DNA of 64,000 bases from Vibrio furnissii CIP 102972 (GTDB lineage Bacteria; Pseudomonadota; Gammaproteobacteria; Enterobacterales; Vibrionaceae). This document shows, in pieces, positions 44,597 through 53,424 of this stretch; position 1 is the stretch's first letter; every line of letters begins with the position of its first letter. The notes under the pieces are model-generated. The model made no database searches, was not told the origin of the DNA, and saw only the letters and a program-made list of their open reading frames with translations. Location of the stretch: assembly GCF_000176175.1 (NCBI RefSeq), contig NZ_ACZP01000014.1:620001-684000 (forward strand). Reading direction: 5' to 3'. A program made the translations under genes and the position numbers.

Positions 44597-45459
44597 TATG
44601 CGTTCTCCTTCTGCAGAGCCAAAAACAGCTCTGCCAGTTTTACACTGTAAATACGCCCCAAACCTTCCACCGCCTCACGATGCTGCGCTTTCAACAGCCA
44701 CTGCGTCGTCCCCAAGCTCGCCTGAGCAGACAGAGGCTGCAGCGCATCAATTTGCCCCGCCAAAGACGTCGGCGCATCCAACACAAAGTAACCTTGCTCA
44801 ACCTCGTCCATGCCCGCTTGCAACACCACGCGGCCTTGCTTAAGAATCAACACATCGGTCAACAGGTGTTCGATTTCCGACACTTCATGGCTGGCGATAA
44901 TCAGCGCGCGTTCGCCATCGTGAAACCATTCCAACAAATGACGATAAAACGTGTCGCGATAGATGAGATCAAGCCCTAATGTGGGCTCATCCAGAATCAG
45001 CACTTTGGTGTCCGTGGCAATCACCAATGCCAGATGCAATTGCACCTTCATGCCTTTCGACAACGCTTTGATTTTACTGTGTAAGTGAATGTCCGTTTTG
45101 GCCAGTACCGACTGCGCTTTGCCCAGCGAAAAGCTCGGATGCACACCCGAAGTGTATTTGAGCAGTTGCTGCACCGTCATCCACTCCGGCAGCACATTGA
45201 CGTCCGAAATGTAGGCCAAATGTTCCATGACTTGAGCACGTTGCTGGATGGGATTGCGCCCTAGAATATGAATTTCACCCTGATAATGGTGCGCGCCCAG
45301 CAGCGCTTTGATTAACGTCGACTTGCCCGCGCCGTTATGGCCAAGCAACCCCAACACCTGTCCCGGCGCTAGGGTAAAGCTGACCGGATGTAGCGCCGTT
45401 TCTCCATGCGAAGCCGAATACTGTTTCGACACCTGTTTTACTTCAACATACGGCCTCAT
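44596..45459 (-). CDS. ABC transporter ATP-binding protein
   Basis: Cytoplasmic ATPase subunit of 287 residues. Walker A is GHNGAGKST (about 38-46), the signature region reads LSKGMKVQLHLAL (a degenerate LSGGQ common in this class), and Walker B is VLILDEPTLGLD (about 150), followed by the switch histidine in IIASHEV. The start forms an ATGA-type overlap with the GntR gene and the end overlaps the permease start, so the three genes are translationally coupled. The C-terminal 60 residues are an extension typical of drug-resistance ATPases. Confidence 0.93.
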   Translation of the reverse strand: MRPYVEVKQVSKQYSASHGETALHPVSFTLAPGQVLGLLGHNGAGKSTLIKALLGAHHYQGEIHILGRNPIQQRAQVMEHLAYISDVNVLPEWMTVQQLLKYTSGVHPSFSLGKAQSVLAKTDIHLHSKIKALSKGMKVQLHLALVIATDTKVLILDEPTLGLDLIYRDTFYRHLLEWFHDGERALIIASHEVSEIEHLLTDVLILKQGRVVLQAGMDEVEQGYFVLDAPTSLAGQIDALQPLSAQASLGTTQWLLKAQHREAVEGLGRIYSVKLAELFLALQKENA

Positions 45460-45827
45460 GCTGCATCCTCAATGTGTTGTTTTAACTGTTGCATAAAATC
45501 GTCTAGCGACATGTCCAGTTGTGCCAGCGTCGCCGCAATCTGTGGAATTTGCTGTTCTAAAAACTGCTGTCGCTGCTGCGTTCTCAGTTGGCTGAGTGCA
45601 CCACTGGCCACAAACATGCCTTGGCCGCGGCGCTTTTCCACCAGCCCTTCATCCACCAGTAACTGATAGCCTTTCATCACCGTCAGGTGATTAATTTTCA
45701 GATCGGCGGAAACGGTTCGCACGGATGGAAGTGCTTCACCTTCGGGCCAGATGCCCTGCAAAATCTGCTCGGTGATCTTGTCCGCCAACTGGCGAAAAAT
45801 CGGTTGGTTATCCTGCCATTCTGTCAC
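45456..45827 (-). CDS. GntR-family repressor, YtrA subfamily
   Basis: Short regulator of 123 residues: an N-terminal GntR winged helix (about 10-75; QLADKITEQILQGIWPEGEALPSVRTVSADLKINHLTVMKGY) and only a short helical C-terminal dimerisation tail, the mark of the YtrA subfamily. Such proteins repress their own operon and the ABC transporter behind it. A 22-base palindrome begins 18 bases upstream of its start codon and is the likely operator. First gene of the operon. Confidence 0.93.
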   Translation of the reverse strand: MTEWQDNQPIFRQLADKITEQILQGIWPEGEALPSVRTVSADLKINHLTVMKGYQLLVDEGLVEKRRGQGMFVASGALSQLRTQQRQQFLEQQIPQIAATLAQLDMSLDDFMQQLKQHIEDAA

Positions 45828-45844
45828 TGTGCATTACCGATATG

Positions 45845-45866
45845 GTGTTATATATGTATATAACAC
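45845..45866. promoter_or_regulatory. Palindromic operator of the GntR-ABC operon
   Basis: Arms GTGTTATATA and TATATAACAC are exact inverse complements around TG. The outer GTGT/ACAC match YtrA-type operators as I remember them. Its A+T-rich core overlaps the probable -10 region, so binding would block transcription of the operon. Confidence 0.75.
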
Positions 45867-45913
45867 TAAACTCGATTACTGTTTTTGGCAACATGCTTTT
45901 TCATCCCCCATGA

Positions 45914-45940
45914 AAAAGGCCCTGCCGAAGCAGAGCCTTT
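45914..45940 (-). terminator. Chitinase gene terminator
   Basis: Minus-strand stem AAAGGCTCTGC/GCAGGGCCTTT with one mismatch and loop TTCG, then TTT, 23 bases past the stop codon. Confidence 0.78.
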
Positions 45941-45962
45941 CATTTCAATCACGGGATTAAAA

Positions 45963-48503
45963 TCAATTCGTTGCGCAGTCTGCGTCCCCAATCAATTTCC
46001 ACACACCCCACTCACCCGATTGCGTTGGATCGTCACCTTGTGTCCACCATTTGGCTTCCCACACACTGCCCGACCATGTGACTTGGTTGCCACCCACGTA
46101 CACAGCACTGGCATCCCACAAGTTGTCACACGTTTCACCGCCGCTGGATGTTTTCAGCACCACCACATCCGTCGTTGCGGACGCACTCGCCTGACCATCG
46201 CTGACCGTCACCGAGAAACTCAACGTGGTATCTTGGGTGTACTCCGGCGCGACAAACGTCACTTGGCTGCCATTGATCGCCGCCTCGATTCCAGCAGGCA
46301 CCGTCCAGCTAAAGGTCAGCGTATCCAGATCCGCATCGCTGGATGCCGACGCATCCACGACCACCGTCTCCCCTGCATTAACCTGTGCTGGTGCGTTCAC
46401 GACGGCCACTGGCGCAGTATTTTCAGCGCCGCCAACCGGTTTCACGGTTACCGTCGTCGTTGCCGAAGCGCTGGCGCCATCGTCATCCGTCACGGTGAGC
46501 TTGAAGGTGAAGCTCTGTTCACTGGTCACTTCCGGCGCAGTAAAGCTCGCCTGAACTGCGCTTGCATTGCTCAGCGTCACCGCATCGCCGCCGGTTTGTT
46601 CCCACAGGTAGCTGGCGATTGTGCCATCGCTATCGGCTGATGCGCTGCCATCCAACGTTACACTCGCAGGACCTGTCACCGTTTGAGCCACACCCGCATT
46701 GGCTGTTGGCGCGCGGTTTGCTGGCGGTGTACCGCCGTCCGCCAAACCTTCATGCATCGCATTGAGAATATCACCGTTGTCGGCATCGATTTCCCACGAG
46801 AACAAACCCGCCAAGCCTAGGCTACGTGCATACGCACCTTTGGCTTTCACAGAGCGGTCATCATCAAAGGTAATTAACTGACCCGAAGTGCGATTCCACA
46901 CCCAAGGTGCTTCTGCTTGCGCATCGTAGCCATATTCAAACCCATTGATGCCGGTGTTATCCGCGCCCAACATGTTGGCTTTGATGCCTTTGTAGTCAAT
47001 CACACCTGCTTCCCACACGCCTTGCGCGGTTGATCCGGTGAGTTTGCCATTGCCCACACCGGTCATCGGGTCGGTCGGATCGCTCAAGCTGGACGGCATC
47101 ACACCATCCCAGCCACGGCCGTACATCGCCGTCCCCAGAACCAATTTGTTGGCTGGCACGCCTTGGGCCAGCAGAAGCTGAATCCCACGGTCAGCGGTGT
47201 ACGCCGGGCCTTTGTATGCTTCACCATTTTCATCTACACCCGTTCCATCACATTGGCCTGGGCGCATGAACGTGCCGCAGTTCAGTGCGGTTTGGTGACC
47301 CAACACGTTGTTCCAGCCGCCGTAGAAATCGTAAGTCATGGCAAAGATGTAATCCATGTACTGCACCGCATCGGCGTAGTTCACGTCTTCAATCTTGTCG
47401 TAACCGACGCCAATCGCTGATGTCAGTTCATAAGTGCGGCCGGTTTCGGCTTCCAGCCCATCCAACATGGTGCGCAGTTCTTGCATCAAGGCAACGTACG
47501 CTGGGCCGTCATTGACTGGATCGCCCAGATCAGGCGCCGCGCCATCACCGCCCGGGAATTCCCAGTCGATGTCCACCCCATCAAAGAATTTCCATGTGGT
47601 CAGGAAGCGTTTGACCGAAGCCACAAACGTGTCGCGATTGGCTTTAGTGGTGAAATCGAAGAAGGGATCAGAGAGCGTCCAACCGCCAACCGAAGGAATG
47701 ATTTTCAAATCAGGATAACGCTGCTTCAGCGCCATCATCATGGCGTAGTTGCCCTTGATTGGAGAGCTGTATTCATGACCGGCCTGAGCGAAACTTTTCT
47801 GATATGCCGCCCAAGGGTCGTGGATCACCACTTCGTAATCGGGCACGCCCTGACACGCCGTCATCAGCGCGTTGTAGCTGTTGCCGCCAACCGATTTCAC
47901 CGACTCGTTCGGCCCACAAATCGGGATAAATCCATACAGAATGTGCGTTAAGTTTTGTGCTGGAATGTTATCCACGGTGTAGTTGCGGCCATAAATGCCC
48001 CATTCAACAAAGTACGTCCCGACCACGGTATTGGCATCGGTGGTGTAAGTTTTGTTGTTGGGATCCACGTTCATGGTCAGCGGCTTGAGATGTGACCCGT
48101 CGGTATCGGCAATGGTCAATTCAACGGGCGCGCTGGTACTGCAACCGCTGTCATCACACGCGGCCACTTCCAACTGGTACAGGCCGCCTTTGCTGTAGGT
48201 GAAACTGGCGGTCGTTTGGCTGCCTGAAATGGGGCCAGACGCCACTTCTTCGCCATCGAAATAAATCTTATAGGTGTTGCCCGTTTCACCACTCCACTGG
48301 TTAAACGTAATGCTGATGGGCGCTTCGTCGTGGTATGTCACCATCTGGTTGTAGCCCGCGGTGGTTTCCATCGCGAGTTCAATTTTCGAAAATTGCAGAT
48401 TGTTCGACCCGTAGACATCAATACTTGGTGCCGCCGGAGCCGCTAAGGCCGATCCAGACAGAGCCAGTGCAATACTTGCGGCGCACAGAGTAATACGATT
48501 CAT
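45963..48503 (-). CDS. chiA2: Secreted GH18 chitinase ChiA-2
   Basis: Extracellular endochitinase of 846 residues, the same length as V. cholerae ChiA-2 (VCA0027) as I recall it. A signal peptide (NRITLCAASIALALSGSALA) is followed by a ChiA-type N-terminal beta domain (about 25-140). The GH18 barrel (about 155-600) carries the catalytic FDGVDIDWEFPGG (glutamate near 317) and MTYDFYGGW. Two PKD-like domains (about 605-695 and 700-790) precede a C-terminal CBM5/12 chitin-binding domain rich in tryptophan (LWDASAVYVGG, WSGSVWEAKWWT, GEWGVWKLI). It digests chitin for the vibrio chitin-utilisation and competence programme. The ATG at 48503 fits the signal peptide; the frame up to 48563 does not. 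Confidence 0.95.
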   Translation of the reverse strand: MNRITLCAASIALALSGSALAAPAAPSIDVYGSNNLQFSKIELAMETTAGYNQMVTYHDEAPISITFNQWSGETGNTYKIYFDGEEVASGPISGSQTTASFTYSKGGLYQLEVAACDDSGCSTSAPVELTIADTDGSHLKPLTMNVDPNNKTYTTDANTVVGTYFVEWGIYGRNYTVDNIPAQNLTHILYGFIPICGPNESVKSVGGNSYNALMTACQGVPDYEVVIHDPWAAYQKSFAQAGHEYSSPIKGNYAMMMALKQRYPDLKIIPSVGGWTLSDPFFDFTTKANRDTFVASVKRFLTTWKFFDGVDIDWEFPGGDGAAPDLGDPVNDGPAYVALMQELRTMLDGLEAETGRTYELTSAIGVGYDKIEDVNYADAVQYMDYIFAMTYDFYGGWNNVLGHQTALNCGTFMRPGQCDGTGVDENGEAYKGPAYTADRGIQLLLAQGVPANKLVLGTAMYGRGWDGVMPSSLSDPTDPMTGVGNGKLTGSTAQGVWEAGVIDYKGIKANMLGADNTGINGFEYGYDAQAEAPWVWNRTSGQLITFDDDRSVKAKGAYARSLGLAGLFSWEIDADNGDILNAMHEGLADGGTPPANRAPTANAGVAQTVTGPASVTLDGSASADSDGTIASYLWEQTGGDAVTLSNASAVQASFTAPEVTSEQSFTFKLTVTDDDGASASATTTVTVKPVGGAENTAPVAVVNAPAQVNAGETVVVDASASSDADLDTLTFSWTVPAGIEAAINGSQVTFVAPEYTQDTTLSFSVTVSDGQASASATTDVVVLKTSSGGETCDNLWDASAVYVGGNQVTWSGSVWEAKWWTQGDDPTQSGEWGVWKLIGDADCATN

Positions 48504-48820
48504 ATCTATTTCTCTCATTCCTTGCAGATTGTACTCAACATGAGTTGGCTGCTCTTCGGTCACACATTGAAGAACATCGGCTTCAGTATTTGGGAGACTT
48601 TATTTTTTTGAAAAAAAATTAAAACGCTTTTCGAGTCACAACGAGCAATTCGTAGCGAAAACGCACGCGATTGCACGCTAAATTCTACTCTGTGCCAGAA
48701 ATTCAGAATTTTGACACAGCGAATGAGGCAAATTTATTTTTTTGCACTAATAAAGATTCGAAATGATGGCTAAAACAGAAAAGCCCTCTGAAAAGAGGGC
48801 TTTAGTGAACAACAACTCAG
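48504..48820. other. 317-base gap, chitinase upstream region
   Basis: A+T-rich region with poly-A/T runs, containing the chitinase promoter (not pinpointed) and the tnaA terminator at 48779-48803. No gene or recognised operator. Confidence 0.5.
48779..48803 (-). terminator. tnaA terminator
   Basis: Stem AAAGCCCTCT/AGAGGGCTTT with a 4-base loop, followed on the minus strand by TCTGTTTTAG, 18 bases past the stop codon. Confidence 0.85.
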
Positions 48821-50218
48821 TTAGAGTGGACGAAACTTCGCCGTAAAATGGCGTAATACCGGCGGTTCATAGGTAAATTCAAGCCCTTTAAAGCACGACG
48901 CGCGCTTGGCCAGTGCAATGATCGCGTCAGCAATATAATCCATGTGATCGTTGGTATAGACGCGACGGGGAATGGTCAGGCGCATCAACTCCAGCTCTGC
49001 CGCCTTTTGCACACCCGTTTGCGGATCGCGCCCCAGCAGCAGCGAACCGATTTCGACCGCACGAATGCCCGCTTCGAGATAGAGCTCGTTGCACAGCACT
49101 TGTGCCGGAAACTGATCGGCTGGAATGTGAGGCAAGATCTTCGCCGCATCCACAAACACCGCGTGCCCACCAGTTGGGTATTGAATCGGAATCCCAGCCT
49201 CACGCAGGCGCTCGCCCAAATAGGCCACCTGACTGATGCGATAGTGCAAGAAGTCTTCGTTGGCCGCTTCGTACAAGCCACGTGCCAGCGCTTCCATGTC
49301 GCGCCCGGCCATGCCGCCATAGGTCACAAACCCCTCCATCGGCACACAACGTGTGCGCACCGCTTGAAACAGCTCTTCGTGATCGCGAATACAACACAGG
49401 CCACCAATATTGACCATCGGATCTTTCTTGGCCGACATGGTGAGCATGTCGCCGTATTGATACATCTCGCGGATGATGTCCAAAATCGTGGCATCGGCGT
49501 AACCGGCCTCACGCTGTTTAATGAAATAGGCATTTTCACAATAGCGCGCCGAGTCGATCACCACCGGAATGTCGTGACGGCTGGCTATCTCATACACCGC
49601 ACGCATGTTCGCCATCGACACGGGCTGCCCGCCCGAGCTGTTACAGGTGACCGTGGTGATGATGGCGCAAATGTTCTGGGCACCGTAGTGATCGATGGTG
49701 GTTTGCAACTTGTCGAGGTCGAAATTGCCTTTCCAGTCATACGGCGTGGTGGTATCAAATGCTTCTTGAGTCACCACGTTGACCGCGGTGCCGCCATTGA
49801 GTTCGATATGACCGGCGGTGGTGTCAAAATGGTAGTTGGAAATAAACACCGGCGTGGTGCCGCCGCGCACTTGGCGCATACGTTCAATTAATGCAGGAAA
49901 CAGAATTTGCTCGGCGCCGCGGCCTTGGTGCGCAGGCACCGTCAGTGAGTAACCAAAGAAGTGCTCTACCGCCGCACATAAGTTGTAGTAATTGCGACTG
50001 CCAGCATAGGATTCATCACCGAGCATCAAGCCGGCCCATTGGTTGTCACTCATGGCGCCGGTGCCGGAGTCGGTGAGCAGATCGATGTATACATCGTCGC
50101 TGCGCAGCAAAAATGGGTTGTATCCGGCCTCTTTTAACGCCTGTTGACGATCGGAAAAGGTGGTCATTTTAATCGGTTCCACCATTTTAATGCGGAACGG
50201 TTCTGGAATGCGTTTCAT
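48821..50218 (-). CDS. tnaA: Tryptophanase
   Basis: PLP-dependent lyase of 465 residues that turns tryptophan into indole, pyruvate and ammonia. The N-terminus ([14 protein letters not shown]), [22 protein letters not shown]-type [23 protein letters not shown] and [12 protein letters not shown] with the PLP lysine (about 265) define the beta-eliminating lyase family. At the position that separates the two enzymes, tyrosine phenol-lyase has Arg in VRSMERG while this protein has AVEIGS, as tryptophanase does; SNYHFDTT also favours TnaA. A divergent tnaC leader, CRP-like site and promoter lie upstream. No tnaB permease gene follows. Confidence 0.93.
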   Translation of the reverse strand: MKRIPEPFRIKMVEPIKMTTFSDRQQALKEAGYNPFLLRSDDVYIDLLTDSGTGAMSDNQWAGLMLGDESYAGSRNYYNLCAAVEHFFGYSLTVPAHQGRGAEQILFPALIERMRQVRGGTTPVFISNYHFDTTAGHIELNGGTAVNVVTQEAFDTTTPYDWKGNFDLDKLQTTIDHYGAQNICAIITTVTCNSSGGQPVSMANMRAVYEIASRHDIPVVIDSARYCENAYFIKQREAGYADATILDIIREMYQYGDMLTMSAKKDPMVNIGGLCCIRDHEELFQAVRTRCVPMEGFVTYGGMAGRDMEALARGLYEAANEDFLHYRISQVAYLGERLREAGIPIQYPTGGHAVFVDAAKILPHIPADQFPAQVLCNELYLEAGIRAVEIGSLLLGRDPQTGVQKAAELELMRLTIPRRVYTNDHMDYIADAIIALAKRASCFKGLEFTYEPPVLRHFTAKFRPL

Positions 50219-50326
50219 ACTTAACGGTCCTTCATACGCCGCCCAAACCCGCAGGGTGTGGCAGCGTTTGATTCATGGATGGGTGTGCCACAAGCGGCAC
50301 AGGGCGGCCTGAATCAGGCCAAGGCG

Positions 50327-50428
50327 TTAAGCGTGAGAAGCGGTTTTGCTGAGCAGTGACAAGCCGAAATCAAGGTTATACCAACACGACAACACTAACT
50401 TGATGTCGTGCTTTGCATTGAAGTCCAT
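50327..50428 (-). CDS. tnaC: TnaC-like tryptophanase leader peptide
   Basis: A 33-codon ORF on the minus strand, 108 bases upstream of tnaA. Its middle reads SCWYNLDFG, matching the critical WFNID core of E. coli TnaC (Trp12, Asn14, Asp16). In E. coli, tryptophan bound in the ribosome stalls release of TnaC at a terminal proline and blocks Rho. Here the residue at the equivalent position (Trp+12) is lysine and the peptide runs five residues further (TASHA), so the stop-proline arrangement is not conserved. Regulation by tryptophan-induced stalling is likely from the core motif and location, but the mechanism may differ in detail. Confidence 0.75.
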   Translation of the reverse strand: MDFNAKHDIKLVLSCWYNLDFGLSLLSKTASHA

Positions 50429-50461
50429 CGCGTTATCTTCTGGTTGGTGAGTGATGTCATC

Positions 50462-50467
50462 ACTATA
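50462..50467 (-). promoter_or_regulatory. Predicted tnaC -10 element
   Basis: Minus-strand TATAGT, giving a start site near 50455 and a short leader before tnaC. No good -35 is present, as expected for a CRP-activated promoter. Confidence 0.45.
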
Positions 50468-50508
50468 GTGCAGCGGGCGGGATATTGACGTGCTTAAAAT
50501 GCACACTT

Positions 50509-50524
50509 TGCCAGCGCGCTCACA
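50509..50524. promoter_or_regulatory. CRP-like site upstream of tnaC
   Basis: Minus strand TGTGA, 6 bases, TGGCA: one perfect and one partial half-site. Its centre is about 61.5 bases upstream of the predicted transcription start, the same class I position as at E. coli tnaC, which strengthens a weak motif. Confidence 0.45.
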
Positions 50525-50665
50525 TCTTACGCGGTGTGCGTGATTGCCTGAGTTGTTAAATTTTGATGAAATTCATCCATCCGTGCGGGGGAAAACTTGC
50601 AATTCATAGCGACAATCGGCACCCTCACAGGTTATTACGCGAAAGCGGTTAAAAGGATAAAACTA

Positions 50666-51286
50666 ATGAATACAATCAAATCTTTATCATGTCTTTTGGC
50701 TATTATTTTTAGTGCTTCAGCTGCCGCAAAAGTAACATTGAACATTCCAGATTCCATCGACCTTTTGGTGGTCAATGGCGCCAAACCTCAATCTTCAGGC
50801 AGCATTTTCTCATCCACCAAAAGCGTTGAAATGGACGATGGCCAGCAACAAATCGTGTTCCGCTACAACCCATACTTCACGCAAGGGAATGACCGCATCG
50901 GTGTCGAAAGTGACGTCGTGATCGCCAAATTCACCGCCACCGACAAAACATTAGACTTCGACATGCCGCAGTACCGCAACGCGGATGACGCGCAAAACAA
51001 CATCAAAGCGATGGAATGGGCACTGCGTGATCAACAAGGCAACGCCGTGGGCCTTGAGCAAGACCGCCTGATCAAACAAGGCATGCAGATTGGCCGTGAC
51101 TACAAACAAGAAACATTTGAGTACAACCTGCAAGGCGGACCTGCCGCAATCGCCACCGCGTTTATCAAACCAAGCAAAGAAGGCTCTGCGGGCGACACCA
51201 CTGCCGAAGAAATGCTGCATTTCTGGTACAACAAAGCCGATCCACAAACGCAAGCTCGCTTTAAAGCGTACGTGAATCAGAAATAA
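50666..51286 (+). CDS. UPF0319/DUF2057 exported protein
   Basis: Exported protein of 206 residues. The signal peptide MNTIKSLSCLLAIIFSASAAA precedes a mature domain starting KVTLNIPDSIDLLVVNGAKP, the signature of the UPF0319 (YccT) family, with VFRYNPYFTQGNDRIGVESDV behind it. The family's molecular function is not established. AAAAGGA stands 9 bases before the ATG at 50666. The gene diverges from tnaCA and has its own terminator. Confidence 0.88.
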   Translation: MNTIKSLSCLLAIIFSASAAAKVTLNIPDSIDLLVVNGAKPQSSGSIFSSTKSVEMDDGQQQIVFRYNPYFTQGNDRIGVESDVVIAKFTATDKTLDFDMPQYRNADDAQNNIKAMEWALRDQQGNAVGLEQDRLIKQGMQIGRDYKQETFEYNLQGGPAAIATAFIKPSKEGSAGDTTAEEMLHFWYNKADPQTQARFKAYVNQK

Positions 51287-51305
51287 GTACTGCTTATCGA
51301 ATGAG

Positions 51306-51336
51306 CAAAACGGGCGTCCAAAGGGCGCCCGTTTTT
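51306..51336. terminator. Bidirectional terminator UPF0319 / HD-GYP
   Basis: Stem AAACGGGCG/CGCCCGTTT with T and A tracts, between convergent genes. Confidence 0.85.
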
Positions 51337-51338
51337 CA

Positions 51339-52616
51339 TTAAATCACTTGAGACTGCGCCAACGCGTCATCATCGCTCGAAATCTGATAACAGCATTCGG
51401 CGTGCTGCTTGAGGCAGGTAAAGATCTCGCGATCCAACTGATTGGCATCCACCAACGATTCCACAATGCTCAACGCTTTTTCCAGCGAAATGCCATCTCG
51501 ATACGGACGAGACTGGGTTAGCGCCTGAAACACATCAGACACGGCGATAATTCGACTAGGCCGGTCCAGATCCAAGGTCGTTTTGCCCAGCGGATACCCC
51601 GACCCGTCTAGCCGTTCATGGTGATTGGATGCCCATTCGCAGATTCTCGGCGACGTAATAATCCCCTGTAGAATAAAGCGCGTGTCCGTCGCATGACGTT
51701 TAATGCACGTGTACTCTTCCGCAGTGAGTTTTCCCGGTTTATGCAGCACCACATCCGGCGTGCGCAATTTCCCAATGTCATGCACCAACCCCGCCAAATA
51801 CAACATGTTTTGCATTTTAGGCGAATAGGCTAACTGCTTGGCCAGATACTTGGAAAGCTGTGCCACTTTGAGTGAATGCTGAAAGGTAAAGGTGCTTTTG
51901 GCGTCGACCACTTTGGCAAACAATTCCGCAATCGCGATGGTTTGCTCAAGCCCCAAGTTACTTGAGAAAAAAGGCACCACATCAAGGTTGAGCATTTGCG
52001 CTTCAATGTAATGAGGATGCATGGCAAACCAAAAGTCATCGTTGTCCACCAGCTCTGTCATGTGCTGGACCATATTGGCTTCAAACACACTGCCCGAATG
52101 CTGCTGTAACTGGTGCGCGATGGACTGTTTCGCTGCTGCGTTGAGGTTGCCATATTTATCTTTGGTCTGCTGGCGGTACAAGTGATCCACGCGGTTGACC
52201 AGATAAATGAGGGTTGCCAATTCTTTGTCCGTATCGGCAATCGGCAGGTGCTGCAACTCGCTCCACGGCGTGTGGTGATACAACACCGGCGTGGCAAAAC
52301 ACGACAGCGGCGCACATTCGCTCAGTAGGTTGTACCCTTTTTCACAGTGGCGAGCAAAGCTGCCAGGCTGAAAGGGAAAGAACAGCGGCATCGATGCCGA
52401 CGACTGCGTGGATCCACAGTCGTGCACCAAGCCGGTCGAAAAAGCGAGCTGAGCCTGTTCTTCATCCCAGCCCATTAATTTAGCGCACCGATAAGCCATG
52501 TACCCGACTCGGTGGCTATGATGAGGTTCGTCAAACCCGACCGCATCCAATGCTTGAGCAATGCCCAATAACACCTTGCGTAAGTCAACACTGACTTCTT
52601 CCGTATGCAATTCCAT
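51339..52616 (-). CDS. HD-GYP cyclic di-GMP phosphodiesterase with two HD domains
   Basis: Soluble protein of 425 residues. The first half (about 30-190) is an HD-like domain with HSHRVGYMAYRCAKLMGWD and VHDCG but no GYP motif. The second (about 240-415) is a complete HD-GYP domain: HSLKVAQLSKYLA, VHDIGKLRTPD (about 280), the KRHATDT histidine and HHERLDGSGYPLG (about 332), followed by DVFQALTQSRPYR. These metal and specificity residues indicate hydrolysis of c-di-GMP to GMP. No response-regulator receiver or membrane segment is present, so the first HD domain may be the sensor (inference). Monocistronic. Confidence 0.93.
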   Translation of the reverse strand: MELHTEEVSVDLRKVLLGIAQALDAVGFDEPHHSHRVGYMAYRCAKLMGWDEEQAQLAFSTGLVHDCGSTQSSASMPLFFPFQPGSFARHCEKGYNLLSECAPLSCFATPVLYHHTPWSELQHLPIADTDKELATLIYLVNRVDHLYRQQTKDKYGNLNAAAKQSIAHQLQQHSGSVFEANMVQHMTELVDNDDFWFAMHPHYIEAQMLNLDVVPFFSSNLGLEQTIAIAELFAKVVDAKSTFTFQHSLKVAQLSKYLAKQLAYSPKMQNMLYLAGLVHDIGKLRTPDVVLHKPGKLTAEEYTCIKRHATDTRFILQGIITSPRICEWASNHHERLDGSGYPLGKTTLDLDRPSRIIAVSDVFQALTQSRPYRDGISLEKALSIVESLVDANQLDREIFTCLKQHAECCYQISSDDDALAQSQVI

Positions 52617-52848
52617 ATTGGCTAACTGACACTAAACGATTGATGAATAATCATGTGGTTCGAGACTAATACAAACGGACTACTTAGTCCTGACAATTCT
52701 TAAGGTTTTTGTGGAATCTGTGACGAATTCTATGTGCCACAAGTTTCATCTTGATATGAGGTACGAATAACTTACCGTCCTCGCGAGAAAAGTGTTACGG
52801 TACACCTCACAATAAAGAACAAATAACATACAAAATCAGGTGGTTAGA

Positions 52849-53397
52849 ATGTTTACTCTCAACGTGGATGATGAACTCCAGCTGGCGATGATTGAAGAAT
52901 CCTTTGCCCCGCTTTATGCGCAAATCGTGGCGGATCAACGTGTGTACCTGTCGCAATGGTTGGCCTGGCCGCCCCATTGCCGAAGCCAGCAAGATTTTGA
53001 ATTGTTTGCACAAAATATGCTGCACGATTATGCCGATGGCAAAGTGCTGGTGTGTGCGATGTTCTATCGAGGTGAATTGGTTGGTAACTGCAGCTTGCAG
53101 GACATTAATCGCGATTTGGGCAAAGCCAGAATCGGCTATTGGTTATCACAACCTCATCAAGGGAAAGGCATTGCCACGCGCGCGGTAGCCAAGTTGATCG
53201 AGGTGGCGTTCCATCAGTATCAGTTGGAAAAAGTGGAATTGGCGGCGGCCAGTGGCAACCTGCCGAGTCAAGCCGTGGCCAAGCGCTTGGGGTTTGTTCA
53301 GGAAGGCCTCATCACGCGAGCGGAAGACCTCAATGGGCGCGTCGTAGACCATATTGTCTATGGCCTAACGCGCGCCCACGCCAATCAACATCCATAA
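52849..53397 (+). CDS. GNAT acetyltransferase, RimJ/RimL class
   Basis: N-acetyltransferase of 182 residues of the type acting on ribosomal-protein N-termini or small amines. Seen are QLAMIEESFAPLYAQIVADQRVYLSQWLAWP (RimL-like N-terminus), GYWLSQPHQGKGIATRAVAKLIEVAF with the acetyl-CoA loop HQGKGIAT (about 101-108), and AKRLGFVQEGLITRAEDLNG. The ATG at 52849 has AGGTGG about 5 bases before it; a GTG at 52840 is the alternative. The gene diverges from the HD-GYP gene. Confidence 0.92.
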   Translation: MFTLNVDDELQLAMIEESFAPLYAQIVADQRVYLSQWLAWPPHCRSQQDFELFAQNMLHDYADGKVLVCAMFYRGELVGNCSLQDINRDLGKARIGYWLSQPHQGKGIATRAVAKLIEVAFHQYQLEKVELAAASGNLPSQAVAKRLGFVQEGLITRAEDLNGRVVDHIVYGLTRAHANQHP

Positions 53398-53422
53398 AAA
53401 AGCGGAGCTAAGCTCCGCTTTC
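53396..53422. terminator. Bidirectional terminator GNAT / indY
   Basis: Stem AAAGCGGAGCT/AGCTCCGCTTT just after the GNAT stop codon, between convergent genes. Confidence 0.85.
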
Positions 53423-53424
53423 CG

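Larger units (their letters stand above)
50219..50665. other. 447-base divergent region tnaA / UPF0319
   Basis: Contains, on the minus strand, a CRP-like site, a promoter and the tnaC leader ORF (listed). Between tnaC and tnaA a 108-base spacer has GGCCTG/CAGGCC and GTGCCGC/GTGGCAC hairpins, where Rho-dependent attenuation would act. On the plus strand the UPF0319 leader begins around 50590. Confidence 0.65.

Noticed and set aside
48944..49891. 315-codon plus-strand frame antisense to tnaA
   Set aside because: It is a shadow of a highly conserved gene and is rich in His/Arg as expected for antisense frames.
48821..50218. Tyrosine phenol-lyase as the identity of the PLP lyase
   Set aside because: The phenol-lyase Arg381 context (SMERG) is replaced by AVEIGS as in tryptophanase, and a TnaC-like leader lies upstream.
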